A stretch of DNA of 64,000 nt from Sialis fuliginosa (taxonomy: Eukaryota > Arthropoda > Insecta > Megaloptera > Sialidae), in assembly GCA_961205875.1 (NCBI GenBank), contig OY540817.1, forward strand, positions 4,189,001 through 4,253,000. The letters run 5' to 3'. Each line of letters starts with the position of its first letter. The first letter of the stretch is position 1. Shown here piece by piece: positions 10,770 to 23,939 of this stretch. A model generated the notes under the pieces. It was not told the DNA's origin, did no database searches, and saw nothing but the letters and a program-made list of their open reading frames with translations. Both the position numbers and the translations under genes were made by a program.

Positions 10770-13118
10770 TTACCTACTCAAGTAACTAACGTAATGATTA
10801 AATGTTTTAAGTCATCTTAAGAATGTAGAAAATGTGCATTTTTGCTTGGTTGTGATGATTTGCAGTTCAATTGGGGCCAGCGAGGCAACTATATAAAGTA
10901 AACGCGTATAATATAAAAAAAGACAGATTTTAAGTCTGATTCACGGGGGAGACTTTAAGCCGGGTTTTGGGCGTGTAACTATGAGATACTCCTGCGACGT
11001 AAGTGCAATGTAAAATAACGCACAATAGAAGAAGGGGGGGGGGGGGGGGTAATGGTCAAATTCTAAATTCATAGTTTAAGTGTGCTGCCGAGCTAGGACA
11101 TGTAAGTTTGTAATTGCTTTATTATTTTAATTATATGTGAAAATAATATTTTATTCTAGAGTATCAAGTTCAGTAAATGTTATGTAATTCAATATCGCCA
11201 TGCATGTACCTTTCGTCAGCAAACTTAAGTCTATTATTATAATTGTTTCGGGGTTTTTATTCTTATCATAGTTAAATGAAACGCTTAGTATGAATTTGTT
11301 TATAATAATAATTTAAAGGATTTAAATTCATGTATCAATTTTATATTTCAATTGTTGTAGGGATTTTATGGGGTTTATTTAAATGTCATTTCTTGTAGAG
11401 TTGGAAAGTCAATAATTTAAAATATATATTTATATATTGTTTCACTGTTGTCTATATAGTTGAATTTCGTATTGATTAATTATATTTTATTGGTTTGGAG
11501 TAAATTGTCTATTGTTGTTTTTCATAAGTAGGGATTCAAACATAAACGATTAAATAGGGGTTGAGTCAATTTAAATATATTTTTGTTTTGTTTAATTAAT
11601 GTATAAATTGTTTTGTTTTTGTTATTAAATTTAATATAATTTAACAGTTTGTTAATTTGGTTGTCATTGTTGAAATCCACATCGTACGTATCCCAGTTTT
11701 CCCTGAACATTCCTACAAAGTAGGTATTCCAACTGGACGGCTATAAGCCGGGTTCAGTTGTACGACTATTAGGCTCGTATTTGCTGAATGGACCCAAAAA
11801 CAAGCGACCCTACCCTGTATATTTTCCAACTTTTTACGCTACCATATAAATACAGGGTGGGCGAGCAACATAGTGTTTATTTAATATCTAGAGAACCCAT
11901 TGTGCTACAGTAATGAAATTTGATAAGCAATTTAGTATTAATACGTGTTATCGATTTCCAGTATTAACCAATGATTATTTAGACCAGGGATGTATGGTGC
12001 CAGTGGGCCTTTTGATTTTTATCTAGTATTTTTTTTGTTTTTAATTTTTTTCCTATGTTTGGCACTTTTATAAGGTCATATGACACAAAATACACATAAA
12101 TATACTTTGTTAATTTGTCATAAGATCAACCGTTTACGCGAAATACGACAGTAAAGATAGTATTGCAGAATTTGACTTAATAAGGATGTTTCAAATTACA
12201 CGAAATAAATATAAATATATTCTTGTTCTAGGATTAAAAATAAGAAAAAAATAAATTTTCGAAAACAAAAAATTGGTTTTTCGAGGTTATTTCAGAAATG
12301 AGTCGGATAAGGTGCTATTTTGACCTCAAATTTGAATTCACCGCATTAAAATACATACAATAGTCTCCGAAAAAGTTCTTAACCTTTTTTTGTGTGGCTC
12401 TATATTATTATATAGAAATAAATAAATAAATATAATATATAATTGACTTACCTGATGGTATATTAAAAATAAATGTTATTCATTCAAAAATTCTTCATTA
12501 TTAATTCATTGATTATATTATATATTTTATTCACTATTCTGATTATTGAAATTATGTATTTTTTACTGTTATTTTACAAAACAAACATATGTCATTATTA
12601 TACAATCAATAAATTAATTAAGAGATTAATATATTCATAGAAAAAAGGGCAATATTTAAAATTATGTAATTATGATAAAAAAATGACGCACAGAAATAAT
12701 TTAAAAAATTATAATTTATTATAAAAAAACATCATTAAATGTATTTTAAAGAGAAAAGTTCAGGTTATTAAAACATTTTCGAACGAATGTACGATTATTT
12801 TTTTAACACTTTACCCAATACAACAATTTTGCTAAGATGTTAAATAATTTCGCGAAAAAATTGTAAATCAAATTTAATAAAAGCATTTTGTAGCTCAAAT
12901 TTAAACAGTTTCAAATAACACAAATTTAACCCCACGCAACCTTTTAAAATTTGCAAAAAAATATATTTTTTGTTTTATTTGATTTAAAACACCATAAAAT
13001 AAATAATAAAAAATCAATCAAAATGATTTTTATTTATTTCTGTACATCGATTTTCACCATAATTACATAACATTGAAAATTCCCTCTTTTTTATATGAAT
13101 ATTTTGAAATTTTCTGAC
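10770..13118. other. AT-rich intergenic stretch without a recognised gene
   Basis: It contains a poly-G run (11034-11049). Near 11750 is an ACGGCTATAAGCCGGGTTC stretch followed by AT-rich DNA with a 62-codon minus-strand frame of no recognisable family. A CAGGGTGGGCGAGC motif of transposon-end type lies near 11861. No splice-linked exons were found. Confidence 0.5.
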
Positions 13119-13121
13119 ATT

Positions 13122-13486
13122 GGGAGCGTTCACGTCTGACCAAAAAACGGAACAACGAGTTTTGATTGGTTGATTCATGGAATTTCTGGTGGAATGTACT
13201 AGAAATTAAAAGAATTCCATTTTTTAAGCGTGTAAGGAAGTGAGAATGAAGTAACTAGAAAGAGATAGAAACTAGTGACCAGGCTAACCAAAGAACTTTT
13301 ATGTTCACTCCATGTTGAGCGTTTCTGCCAGAACACTAGTTTCTATCTCTGGTTACTTCTTTCTCACTTCCTTACACGCTTAAAAAATGGCATTCTTTAA
13401 ATTTCTGGTACATTCCACCAGAAATTCCATGATTCAACCAATCAAAGCTCGTTATTCACTGTTTTTGGTCAGTCGTGAACGTGACC
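13122..13486. mobile_element. Palindromic MITE with GGGAGCGTTCACG ends
   Basis: Arms of about 160 bp are reverse complements (GGGAGCGTTCACGTCTGACC outside; TTACACGCTT and GAGATAGAAACTAGT inside). The spacer is about 40 bp. ATT flanks both sides, so a 3-bp duplication of PIF/Harbinger type is possible. Confidence 0.85.
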
Positions 13487-14093
13487 ATTAACCTTCATAA
13501 TTTCATATAATAAACATGCGTTTTCAAAAAGTCAAAACTTGATCTATGCAGACCTACATAAAATCTTAATTAAAAAAAAAACAAATATATTTGGATATAT
13601 CATATATAACTTATTTGCCAATCTGAAATAAATATAATATATACTAAAAAAATTTATAAACCATTTCTGATGAAATCATGAAAAAAACACACGATGAGAA
13701 AAACGCCTTATCTCTATATAAATAAAACATTCTAAATTATATGAATGAAAAAATGGAACACCATGCAAAATGCAGAGTATATTTTGACTATGCAAACGTA
13801 ACTTATTTTCTATTAAAAAAATATGACTTCCAGGATCATTCCCAAAAAAGTTAATTTATAAATTTTAAAAATGTTGCAACTTATTTTTTTTGGTAAATAA
13901 GAATTGTGTAGTTTTGAAAAAACGATTAAAAATAGATAATTTAAAAAAATTAATTTTAAATATGTTTTGAAGGCTGTTACTACAACAAATTGTCCATAAA
14001 GTCCTTGTTACCTGCGCTCCTACACCCCTTTCTTCGTTTTAGAACTATTATATTAAATTACTTGTAAAACATATTTAAAATTCATAAAAATAT

Positions 14094-14467
14094 CAGGGCT
14101 TCGAACCGTTATTTTGTTCGTTTCGGTTTTCGTTCCGGTACGAGTAAAAAAATATATTTCGGTTCGGTTCCGGTTTTCGTTCCGAAAAAAAAACGGTTTT
14201 TTCGGTTTTCGGTTCAGCTCCGAGTGATTAATTAAAAAAAAATTATTTGTATTGAAAATGTATTTTCTACCATCATTTAGAACATTTCATGGTACTTGTA
14301 TGTTAGCCCGAAAGACAATTGAAGTGGGAAATAAGATTATATTAAACGCGCGTATTTTAATATGTATTGAACTGAAAAAACCGATATTTTTATTTCGTTT
14401 CGGTTCCGGTTTTCGTTCCGGCAAAAAATATCGGGTTTTCCGGTTTTCGGTTCAGTTCGAAGCACTG
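14094..14467. mobile_element. hAT MITE with TTCGGTTTTCG arrays, TSD AAAAATAT
   Basis: Ends CAGGGCTTCGAACCG and the inverse of CAGTGCTTCGAACTG are flanked by a perfect 8-bp AAAAATAT (14086-14093 and 14468-14475). Subterminal DNA is full of TTCGGTTTTCGTTCCGG units. Length is 374 bp and there is no transposase. Confidence 0.92.
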
Positions 14468-14519
14468 AAAAATATGATATTTGTTTTTGTTATAGTAAAT
14501 TCGATATTTAATTAATTAA

Positions 14520-14690
14520 AATAAGTTGCAACGAGTTAAAAACAGAACATGGTCTGCCCTCTATGTAGCGAGCATGGCACTAAGCTAGTTCAGGCCGCCG
14601 CGCGCCGCCTCTAGAAGGCGCCTCACTCATAGTGCGTCTTTTTACCTGACTGATACTTCTAAAGCTACTTGTACTAGCGCTTCTTGCCTG
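14520..14690. other. GC-rich patch
   Basis: A locally GC-rich segment (CAGGCCGCCGCGCGCCGCCTCTAG near 14591) in AT-rich DNA. No tRNA-like promoter boxes or ORF are convincing. It may be part of an old repeat. Confidence 0.3.
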
Positions 14691-14983
14691 AAAACAAATA
14701 CAAATTAATGTCAGAATAACGTCTTATATTTTACGGCAGAAACTGGGTGGGCATTTCAGAAACTTGATGTAACGCGCTGAGATCAGTTTGCGCGCTAGCA
14801 AAAATTTATAATCAGTGTATCTCAACACTCAGAGCAGCTACCAAGCGGGTATTGGTCTCAAATTATAGATTTTGATTAGATCTACGAGATACAAGTACAA
14901 AACAAAACTTTTTTTTTTAACCAGTTTTAATCAGTGAAAAACTTCATACTATAAAAAAACAACAACAAAAATTAAATGCACAG

Positions 14984-15768
14984 TGCTTCCTCGTGCTAAA
15001 TTCACTAAAACCGATAGTGTTCAGATAAATTGCCTGGCATTGGTTAACCATTTAATTTTTATACAAATTTTACTAAAAAATCTTAGTTCGAATTTTTTCT
15101 TAAAACGCACCTGAATATTTTTTCATATATTTTTAATTTTTTGACAATTTCAATCTAAATCTAAATTTATGCAAATGTCAAAATGACATTTAAAACGTCA
15201 AAGTGACATTTAAAACGCCAAAGTGACATTTAAAACGTCAAAATGACACTTAATATATCCAATCAAATATCAATTTAGAAAAACAAAACACGAATTTTTA
15301 AAATTAATTTAGATAAATCTTTGTAAGGGAATATTTTACAACAAACGTAGTAGACCCATATTATAGGAAATTTAATTCTCTACAAGAAATATTCTATAAA
15401 ATTTTCTCGTAACATGTGTCGTTCTTGAGATATCTTGAAAAAATAAATATTTTGGGGTGTCACCCTTCCCCCTTACACACGATTTTGATGATTTTGAAAT
15501 GGGACCGTCCTCAAACCAAACCCAACCATCCGACCAAGTTTCAATAATATCGGTTCAGTGGTTCATGAGTTATGCGTGTGACAAGGATTCAGGGGACAGA
15601 CGGACGGACGGACGGACACACGGACAGACAGACAGACACGGAACGAAAAGTGTTTGTCTTGACGTGAAACGGATAAATAAATTTAAAATTTTGAAATTGG
15701 AGAACTTTTTTTTTGTCTCAATCTGAAACGATCACATAATCTTCTCGTATCGATATTGCGAGGAAGCA
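14984..15768 (+). mobile_element. TGCTTCCTCG-ended element, copy A
   Basis: It starts TGCTTCCTCGTGCTAAATTC and ends ATATTGCGAGGAAGCA, a 10-bp inverted terminal match. Inside are a 21-bp tandem repeat (about 15175-15255, TTTAAAACGTCAAAGTGACA units) and a tail with CAGGGGACAGACGGACGG. Related copies lie at 15913-16595, 57010-57266 and 57275-57706. Confidence 0.7.
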
Positions 15769-15912
15769 AAAACAGTGTATAAGAAGATATTCTATAAGCC
15801 GTAATTTTTAAATTGTTGTAATTAAGATAGTTTTACATTTTCATATGTATGTATTTCATTAATCTTAAAAATTATAATTAAAAGAATAAAAAACATCTGC
15901 CATGTAAATGCA

Positions 15913-16595
15913 CAGTGCTTCCTCGTGCTAAATTCACTAAAGGTCGGTCTGTCCGTCCGTGTGTGTGTCCGTCTGTCCCCTGAATCCTTGTCACACGCAT
16001 AATTCATGAACCACTAAATCGCTATTGTTGAAACTTGGTCGGATGGTTGGGTCTGGCTTCAGGACGGTCCCATTTCAAAATCATCAAAATCATGTGTAAG
16101 GGGGAGAGGTGACATCCCAAAATATTAATTTTTTCAAGATATCTCAATATCGACACATGTTACGTGAAAATTTTATAGAATATTTTTTGTAGAGCATTAC
16201 ATTTCCTATAATATGGGTCTACAACGTTTGTTGTAAAATATTGCCTTACAAAGATTTATCTTAATTTATTTTAAAAAATCGTGTTTTGTTTTTCTAAATT
16301 GATATTTGCTTGGACATATTAAATGTCATTTTGGCGTTTTAAATGTCATTTTGACGTTTTAAATATCATTTTGACGTTTGTATAAATTTAGATTTAGATT
16401 GAAATTGTCAAAAAATTAAAAATATATGAAAAAATATTCAGGTGCGTTTATATTTCGAATTAATATTTTTTAGTAAAATTGTATAAAAATTAAATGGTTA
16501 ACCAATTCCAGGCAATTTATCTAAACTCTATCGGTTTTTATTTAAATTGTTCAATAATTAACTACCTTTGGTGAATTTAGCACGAGGGAGCACTG
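15913..16595 (-). mobile_element. TGCTTCCTCG-ended element, copy B, inverted and rearranged
   Basis: Reverse-orientation copy of 14984-15768, including a three-unit version of the 21-bp repeat (16320-16380). Its inner end carries the 5' terminal sequence CAGTGCTTCCTCGTGC instead of the 3' end, so both ends of this copy are the same terminus in inverted orientation. Confidence 0.7.
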
Positions 16596-17560
16596 TACAT
16601 TTACTTGGCAGATGTTTTATATTTCTGTAAGAAAGCAAACGTGTCAAAACGTTATGAATTTTCATTGGATTTTTGAGCAGTGGTATAATAAATTAATTAG
16701 TTCAAATGTTTGCGCTTAAATAAATTCGTTTAGTCGAGATCTTTATTATATATAAATATCTCCCTATCTCTCTCTCGAGATACGCATAACCCAATTCGCA
16801 GACAAACTCAATACAAAACGCAAAGAACTGGTTGATTCATAAGTTCTCTCATAGACGGCGCCACAGTAATTTGACATTTCAAAACAAATGAATCCATCTT
16901 TTTCTTTCTGCAGCACATCCTTGATACTCTTCCTGCTTTCAGAAGATAAGGGTGAAAGATTTATTTTTGTATAAGAATAATATTTTTCCGATAATATTAT
17001 AGTGCGACGTCCTCGGAACATTTATACATATATATTTCAATATCTTTTATGTTTCTTCTGTATACACAGTTATTGTAGTTTAATTTTTCTCCACTAAATA
17101 TATTTTCAAATATACAGGTATCTTTTTACGCGGTAGATACGTTCCACAGCAAATCGCGTATAAAAAAATCGCACAAAAAAAATATTACAATGTAAAAATA
17201 TGCCGAAATCTCGTAAAAAAAAAATTAAAGAAAAAAATAAACGAATACCTAGAAAAAAAACACAAAGTTTTTTTTTAGTTTGTTTTTCATTTTAATTTAT
17301 TTAATTTTATTGAAAATTAACATTTATATAATAATAATATAACACCCGGTATATTAATTTTTTTTAAATATGATCTTACTGACTGACTCATCAACGTACA
17401 GCCCAAACTCCTGGACCTAGAAATATGAAATATTACAGTTGTTTTCCTTTTATAACGGAAGCTTCTACTTACAAAGAATTTTACAAAAAATGGGAAGGAA
17501 AGGGGTACTAAATTTTTATTTTTATTTTGGTACATTTATTTGCATCATTTAGTATTATAA
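16596..17560. other. No recognised gene
   Basis: AT-rich. An 85-codon minus-strand frame (16764-17021) has no recognisable domain and no splice partners. Nothing else supports a gene. Confidence 0.5.
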
Positions 17561-17562
17561 CA

Positions 17563-17760
17563 TCCGCGAGCGAAGCCGCGGCTGGACTACTATTATCATG
17601 ATTTTGTGTTTACTTTCGCATTTATAATATTAGTATGAATGGTAGTTTATTTTATTTTTTATAAAAAATCAAGATCGGTTGGACGGTCTATCTTTAGAAA
17701 GGTAACAAACTAACAGACAGACAGACAGAGAGTTACTTTCGCATTTATAATATTGTAGTA
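17563..17760 (+). mobile_element. Retroposon tail fragments
   Basis: It contains cgcgagcgaagccgcggctg, then two copies of the tail ttactttcgcatttataata, the second preceded by aagatcggttggacggtc and gacagacagacagag. These are 3' ends of the common insect retroposon class seen elsewhere in the window. Confidence 0.65.
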
Positions 17761-17822
17761 TCGATGGTAGTTAATTTTTTTTTTATAAAAATAACTATAA
17801 TGTATTAAAACAGCTACATAGA

Positions 17823-18369
17823 GTACGTTTACACAGCGCTTTTTCCGGTTTAACTATAACCGATGTAATAAAACCGGGTGTAAAAGTCCGTGTAAACGGC
17901 ACTTTATACCCGACATAACTAATCGGGTTTAGTTATGTTATTCCTCTTGGTCTACGGGAATAGCATAACTAAACCGGAATAGAGCAGGAATAAAAATGTG
18001 TGTAAACTGCATGGACATAGTTATACCTATTTAGCCAACCTCAAAAAATATAAGTATCTACGGAGTGTAGGGATTTCATCGTAATGCACTTCGCATTAAC
18101 ATTTGAAAAAGCGTCGTCAGTTAAAATATGATTAAAACACCTGAGACGAAGAGATGGAAAACAAAAGAAACGTGATTCGTGGGACATAAAAGAGACGAAA
18201 TATTTTTGAGATTTCTTGTTGGTACACCATCGAACTTATAGCGTATTTCAAATCGGAATTATAATTCCAGTTGACGTCACTTATTCTCGTATGTGTAAAC
18301 ACCACCACTTAAACGGTTTTATTACATCGGTTATAGTTAAACCGGAATAAAAGCGCTATGTGAACGTAC
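17823..18369. mobile_element. DNA element with ~45-60 bp inverted ends (TACGTTTACACAGCGC)
   Basis: Left GTACGTTTACACAGCGCTTTT and CCGGTTTAACTATAACCGATG are mirrored at the right end. Flanks ACATAGAG and TCATAGAG suggest an 8-9 bp duplication. No ORF. Confidence 0.85.
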
Positions 18370-18667
18370 TCATAGAGTAGAAAAGTCAAACTGTGCAGGA
18401 AAATAGAAGAAACCCATTGCAATTTTAGTTTAGAAAATCACCGGCGATTATGGTTCATCAAATATAACGAATCGCGAACTGAATTCATGAAAAGAAAATG
18501 AACGTAGTTGGAAAATGAATCGTAAAATCTTATTTCTGGAAACAGAATGTTCTAATAATTTATTAAAGAAAGAATTCGTAACTGAATTGGTCCATTCATC
18601 TCGTTTTGATTCATATTTAAAGTACATACATATATAGTATACAATACCCATGCCTATACTATATATA

Positions 18668-18775
18668 CTAATACATATTATAAATGCGAACACGGGTAAA
18701 CTGCTGAACCGATCTTGATGAAATTTGTTATCCTGAGGAAAGACGTAGACTACTTTGTACCCCGATAAAAAAAAT
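18668..18775 (-). mobile_element. Retroposon tail, minus strand
   Basis: Read on the minus strand it gives 'caaatttcatcaagatcggttcagcagttt...cgcatttataat', the same 3' tail as at 63437-63632. Confidence 0.65.
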
Positions 18776-18829
18776 ACAAATTAGGTTGTTCTCAATTATA
18801 AGTCATATTAATGAGTTTTCAGGATTGGG

Positions 18830-19060
18830 ATGAAAACCTTTTATTTTTGAAAACGATCATTCAACCGGATACAGATGTTTACTGATATCGATTTTTAAAT
18901 GTTTCGATTTATTTTTGAAACAGTGCGAATAATGGCCAAGTTCAAAATTTATGTTCTATTAATTTTTTCAAAACAATAAAAAAATAAAAAATTAATTACA
19001 TTTAAAATGGTTCATAACAGAGAAGAAATTATGCCATGAGTGCATTGGGACTTTCTTATA
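18830..19060 (-). repeat. Dispersed repeat, reverse copy of 58480-58720
   Basis: Shares GAAAACGATC, CAACCGGATAC, a GTTTACnTnnnTCGATTTTTAAA block, GAAACAGTGCG and TAAAATGGTTCATAACAGAG in reverse orientation with the 58.5-kb region. It is probably a retroposon 3' part. Confidence 0.65.
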
Positions 19061-19269
19061 CGTATTATAGAGATTGAACAGTGTATGTGTTTGCAATAGG
19101 TAACATGGGACTTTCATATACGTAAATAATGTAGGTGATTTTTATTAATTTTGTAAAAAAAAATTTTGTGGTTAAATCATAAATCACATTTAGTGATCGT
19201 TTTAAAATGTAGGTGGTTGTCTTCTCAGATGAAAATTAACCCTAAATATAAAATTTTATCTTTCTGTTA

Positions 19270-20119
19270 TTATACCGAGTGGTCTATTTAAATTGAGACA
19301 AGTAAATATTTCGAAAACTAAAGAATTTCAGAGAAAATGTTTGGTACAAAAGTTGCAGGGTTAGGAAGGGGAAAACTAATGAATGTAAAAAAATTGAACT
19401 TCAACTTCATTTTTTTAAATGGAAATATATATATATATATTTTTGCATATTCGTATTCTACAATAAAAAGGAAATAACTTTTGTCTAAAAAGTTTTTTCG
19501 AAAACCTTCCTGTTGAAACCACATTCTTCTTTTTTCTTCATCAGTTAGCTTATGTAGTTCATATAGCGCTTGATCCAAAAAGTTTCGATATTTTACACCA
19601 TTCAAGTTTCCATAACAACAATTTATTTGGAAAGGCTTTCAGTTTACCAGTTTGGCTAGGCTTTCGAATTATTTTGAAATATCTAATTATTATCGTGTTG
19701 AAAAATGTATTGAAGTTGATGGTTATCACTTCGAATATTTATTATTTACATTAATAAAACATTTTAAATTTCCATTATTTTTAGTTTCATTTTTTCTAGA
19801 AGATTAATTTCAGATATTTTTAACAAAAAAAAATTCTTTTTTTTTTTAATTAAAATTGGGATTAAAAAAAACTTTTTAGACAAAAGTTATTTCCTTTTTG
19901 TTGTAGAACACGAATATGTAAAAAAATATATATATTTCCATTTAAAAAAATGAAGTTGACCTCAAAATGACCTTAAAACATACACTCAAGTTCAAATTTT
20001 TTACATTCATTAGTTTTCCCCCTCCTAACCCTGCAACTTTTGTACCAAACATTTTCTCTAAAAATTCTTGGTTTTTTAAATATTTACTTGTCTCAATTTA
20101 AATAGACCACCCGGTATAA
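19270..20119. mobile_element. Foldback element with ~235-bp inverted arms (TTATACCG ends)
   Basis: Left TTATACCGAGTGGTCTATTT and right TTATACCGGGTGGTCTATTT (inverse) continue as imperfect arms to the AGACAAAAGTTATTTCC part. TA flanks fit a Tc1/mariner-like MITE. The 95-codon minus-strand frame is an arm artefact. Confidence 0.85.
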
Positions 20120-20724
20120 GTCGTTAAAAAAATTTATTTATTATCATGTAAAGAATATTATTTTCTATAATTTTTGTCTCATTCATTTTATTATATCTTT
20201 TATTGATTTATCAGTATTACGTTAAAGAAAATCCCGTGGCTCCCATGTCAGATATTTTTATTCAGGTTAAAAAAAATAAAAATAAAATTTCAAGATCTAA
20301 TTTATCTCCTCATGTTGAATTAGCGAGTTTCAATTTCGATGAATCGATCAAGAGGGTAACACAGAATGCTTTTATACGATATAACCACTTACTTCTGTCA
20401 ATATTTATTGTTTATATACAAACTTACATCTAGGCCTTGTATATATGTATCACAAACATACACACTTTACATGAGTGTAACTTGATAACAAAAAACATGT
20501 TTATCAAATATGTTTACATACAAATCTTAAGTTTACATCGTCGCATTATAATTTTATTTAATTTATTGAAATGCGGGTACTTATCTAATATCTATGTATT
20601 TGCAATTAACTAATTAGTTGTTTTTGCAAATGTAATGGACTGAAGATAAGTTAAATGAAATTTTAGAAACCACTTTAGTTTGGACTAAAAATTTTGCAAT
20701 GCGACATGAAATATCAATAATTCA

Positions 20725-21518
20725 TTAAGGATGTATGGCAGGTATCTAATTTCAACGAGAAATAGTTGAAGTTTGGAGAAGTTACTCCTTTATAAATATT
20801 AAGTATCCACACAAAATTTCAAAAGGTTTTACAACATAGTTTGAAAGTTATTATTTTTTAAAATTAACATGGGCTCTTATGGCAGAATGGTGTATTTACG
20901 GTTAAAGTCCAATAAAACACATGGTTCAAGCATCGAGAAAAATCTGAAATTTTCACAATATTACACTTACATATTTAGCAACAAGTTTCATAAAAAAAAT
21001 TATACACATACAGAACTAAATTGTGAGAGAAAAAATAATTATTGCTGAAAAATATAAAAAAAAAAAATGGCGTACTGAAATGTAATGATTTGTTTTTATT
21101 ACATATATTTCATATATGTAAGCATATGAAGTACTTATATTATTATTTTTATTACATTTGTATGTTCCACATAATATGTTCTAAATAGTGATATTTAAAA
21201 ATAAAATATTTTAATTTATGTCATTTATAACAATAAAATACTTTTGTTTTTATATCTGACAGATGAATTCAGAATAAAATTTTTTCGTATTATCAACATA
21301 AATATTAATTTTTTGGTTAAAATTCTAAAAGAACAGTCAATAATGGGAAATAAGGTTTTAAACAAATGTATTAATATAGTTTATGTAGTATATAAATAAA
21401 CCAATTTGACTTTCTTATAAGCATTTAAAGTGAATAATTCATAATTTGATTTTGATAGTTCATTGCATCTAGATTTACATTATTTTTGACTCAGACTGTA
21501 CGTGCCATACATCCTTAA
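20725..21518. mobile_element. TTAA-flanked MITE (GGATGTATGGCA ends)
   Basis: GGATGTATGGCA and TGCCATACATCC are perfect inverted ends flanked on both sides by TTAA, the piggyBac-type duplication. No transposase inside. Confidence 0.75.
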
Positions 21519-21884
21519 ATAACCCTTAAAAATATCAATTCGACTTATTTTAGTAGATACTTATTTTAAACACTTACGATTTATAAACAAGAGTTATTTC
21601 AATTTTTTTATAAACTATTTTAGCTACATTATTCGTTATAATTTTCAGTGAAAGTACTAATTAAAAGCTACATTTTGAATTTTTAAAAGATTTTTTGAAG
21701 AAATAGTTTAGAAATTAGGGGGTGGGAACGGTCTGATAACGACATTAAAATGCAAATATATCGTGACTGAAGGGTTAAAATCAAAAGATCATATAACATT
21801 TTTTGTTGCATTTTAAGAGACCTATTTAATGACATCTCACTCAATGGGGTAAGTGAAAAAAAATATGTGAGTTCACTTTTCAGT

Positions 21885-22034
21885 CTATGGAAATGGGGTC
21901 CAAAAACATTTTTTTTTTCAAAAATGTTATCATTCTTCGTCCGTATACCAAATTTCATCTGAATCGGCTTAAAATTTTTGAGGACGGACATGGCGAAACT
22001 ATAAGGTTTCCTAGTTTTCTACGGAAACCTAAAA
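21885..22034 (+). mobile_element. Retroposon tail ('gttttctacggaaacc' type)
   Basis: The pattern 'ccaaatttcatctgaatcgg...ggacggacatgg...tttctacggaaaccctaaa' closely parallels 32652-32855. It is a tail type frequent in moth and butterfly genomes. Confidence 0.65.
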
Positions 22035-22058
22035 ACCCTGAAAAGTATACAATAATTA

Positions 22059-22372
22059 AATTGAACAGTTTTTGAAGTCGGTTTCAATTTTTTTTACTCC
22101 AAAAACTGTTTAATTTAATTTTAATATACTTTTTAGTATTTTTAAAGTTTTCTTGAAGTTTTATTTTTCCTTCTTGAGTATTGTATCTTCAAACTTCATG
22201 GTCAGATTCTATTAAAATTTTTATGGGGCCACCTCGGGAGTATACTACATATTTCAAACAAACAAAAAATCGTCTAAATTGGTGCATATTAATCGGAGTA
22301 AGATAAAAAAAATATTTATATTGTCGATCGAATTGAGAACCTCCTTTTTTTTGAAGTCGGTTAAAAACTGAA
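22059..22372 (+). repeat. Dispersed repeat shared with 38733-39020
   Basis: Both copies share CAAAAACTGTT(T)AA, 'actttttagt', 'gtatcttcaaa', CAGATTCT, 'gaGTATACT' and 'cattcaaat' landmarks in the same order. It ends in a gaagtcggttaaaaactg-like tail. Confidence 0.65.
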
Positions 22373-23133
22373 AAGTTATGTTTTTTTTTATTCGTTCTAC
22401 AATAAAAATTAATTGCAGCTTTCTACCGTGTCATTTAGTAACTAGAAACCCTCCCTTCTAAAAATATATAATACATCGTCTATTTAGTAACTAGTACCCC
22501 CCCCCCTCTTAAAAATATATAATACATCGCCAAAACAATAAATGTCTTTTTATTTATCCTATCAATTCAATAGCATCGAGATCCGAGTTTTCTTGTTAGA
22601 AAAACGATTAGGGATAATACGCAGTTATGACATATTACAGATTTGATATCATATAATATATTGCGTAATGTGTTTCTCATATCCGTTTTCACAGTGAATT
22701 CCTCCCGGGCAGGTACAAGTAGCAATCAGTTATATGTGTTATAATAAATTACTTTATTACGTCAAAACAAATCCTTTAAATTGGGAACAGAGCTTGTTTA
22801 TAATTTGTATTTCTGCATGGGCATCTGTAATTTCATATCATTTATATTTGTTACGAATTTAAATTTAAGTGACTCGAGTGTAATTTGTTTTCTACTTTAA
22901 AAGCATTTGAATCTTGTATTTTAGTAAAGCCAATATAATAACTAAACCGTCCCAGCTTACACCCATAAGCCAAGACTCACATAAAGAGCATATTTTTATA
23001 CTTTATTCTAGGTTAAAATATTTGCAAGGACATATCCTTAATAATACAATAAAATCGAATATAATTTAATACTACACTGATAGGCGAAAAACTCGCCTTA
23101 TATACCCATGGATTTATTTAATACTAGAAAAAT
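22373..23133. other. No recognised gene
   Basis: AT-rich DNA with a small local duplication: 'tttagtaactag...cccctctt(c)taaaaatatataatacatcg' appears twice (22434-22475 and 22482-22530). No coding signal. Confidence 0.5.
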
Positions 23134-23714
23134 AAGGTACTGGCACCAGTGATGGTCGCTATAAGAGCAAGGTTTACTGTTTTTGTGATTGAGGGGCTTC
23201 TTTTTTGTAATTATCATGAATTCATGTTATTAATAAAACAAGTAACTCTTTATTTAATCAATTTAATTACCAAAGTCGGCAAATATAGTTTGTTTTTTAA
23301 ATTATAGCATTTTATTTTGTTTATGTTTTTTCTCCAGTAATGGATAAAATAAAACAGTAATGAACACGCAGTGATGGAAACTTGCTAATGATTACAAAAT
23401 GATAAGTACTACGACACAAAAGATATAAATGAAAGAATCGTCAAAAAAACAATATAAGGCAGTTGCTGTGATAATACATACATATTATAATAATCATTAA
23501 TTAATAAATTATATTAATAATTAGATTAAATGTCCACCATTTTGACACCTATTGGCCGATTGTCGTCAAATCACGTTGTAAGACAGTTAAATGTATATAT
23601 TTTTAATATTCAGAAATGGTAGTAATCAAATATCAACAAATATTTCTAATTCAGTACATTTAATTTAAAAATAGCTATTACTGGGGTCATATTCAAGACT
23701 GGTGCCAGTACCTT
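23134..23714 (+). mobile_element. Complete AAGGTACTGGCACCAGT MITE
   Basis: Perfect 17-bp inverted ends (23134-23150 and 23698-23714) enclose 547 bp with no ORF. Other copies are 2360-2733 (truncated), 34420-37462 (inflated by insertions) and 59555-59915 (reverse). A lone end lies near 58135. Confidence 0.92.
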
Positions 23715-23939
23715 ATATGTATAAAGAAAGAGTACTAAATCGGAACAAAAGTAAATGAGAAAACAAGCTTTGGGTGGGGTGAGACCCTTTAGGTCCACAC
23801 AATCAACTTCCCAACACGGTATGATTATAAATACTTGAATACTGATTATTTATTGTTTCCGTTTATGTGAATATTTTTTAAATATGTACATTGTACATGA
23901 AAAATTTTAATGGAATTGGTCAGAAATAAAACTCACCTT

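Noticed and set aside
11522..11710. 62-codon minus-strand frame ending near an ACGGCTATAAGCCGGG motif
   Set aside because: Low-complexity Asn/Lys-rich reading in AT-rich DNA; no family recognised.
16764..17021. 85-codon minus-strand frame
   Set aside because: No domain, no paired exons, and composition like the surrounding noncoding DNA.
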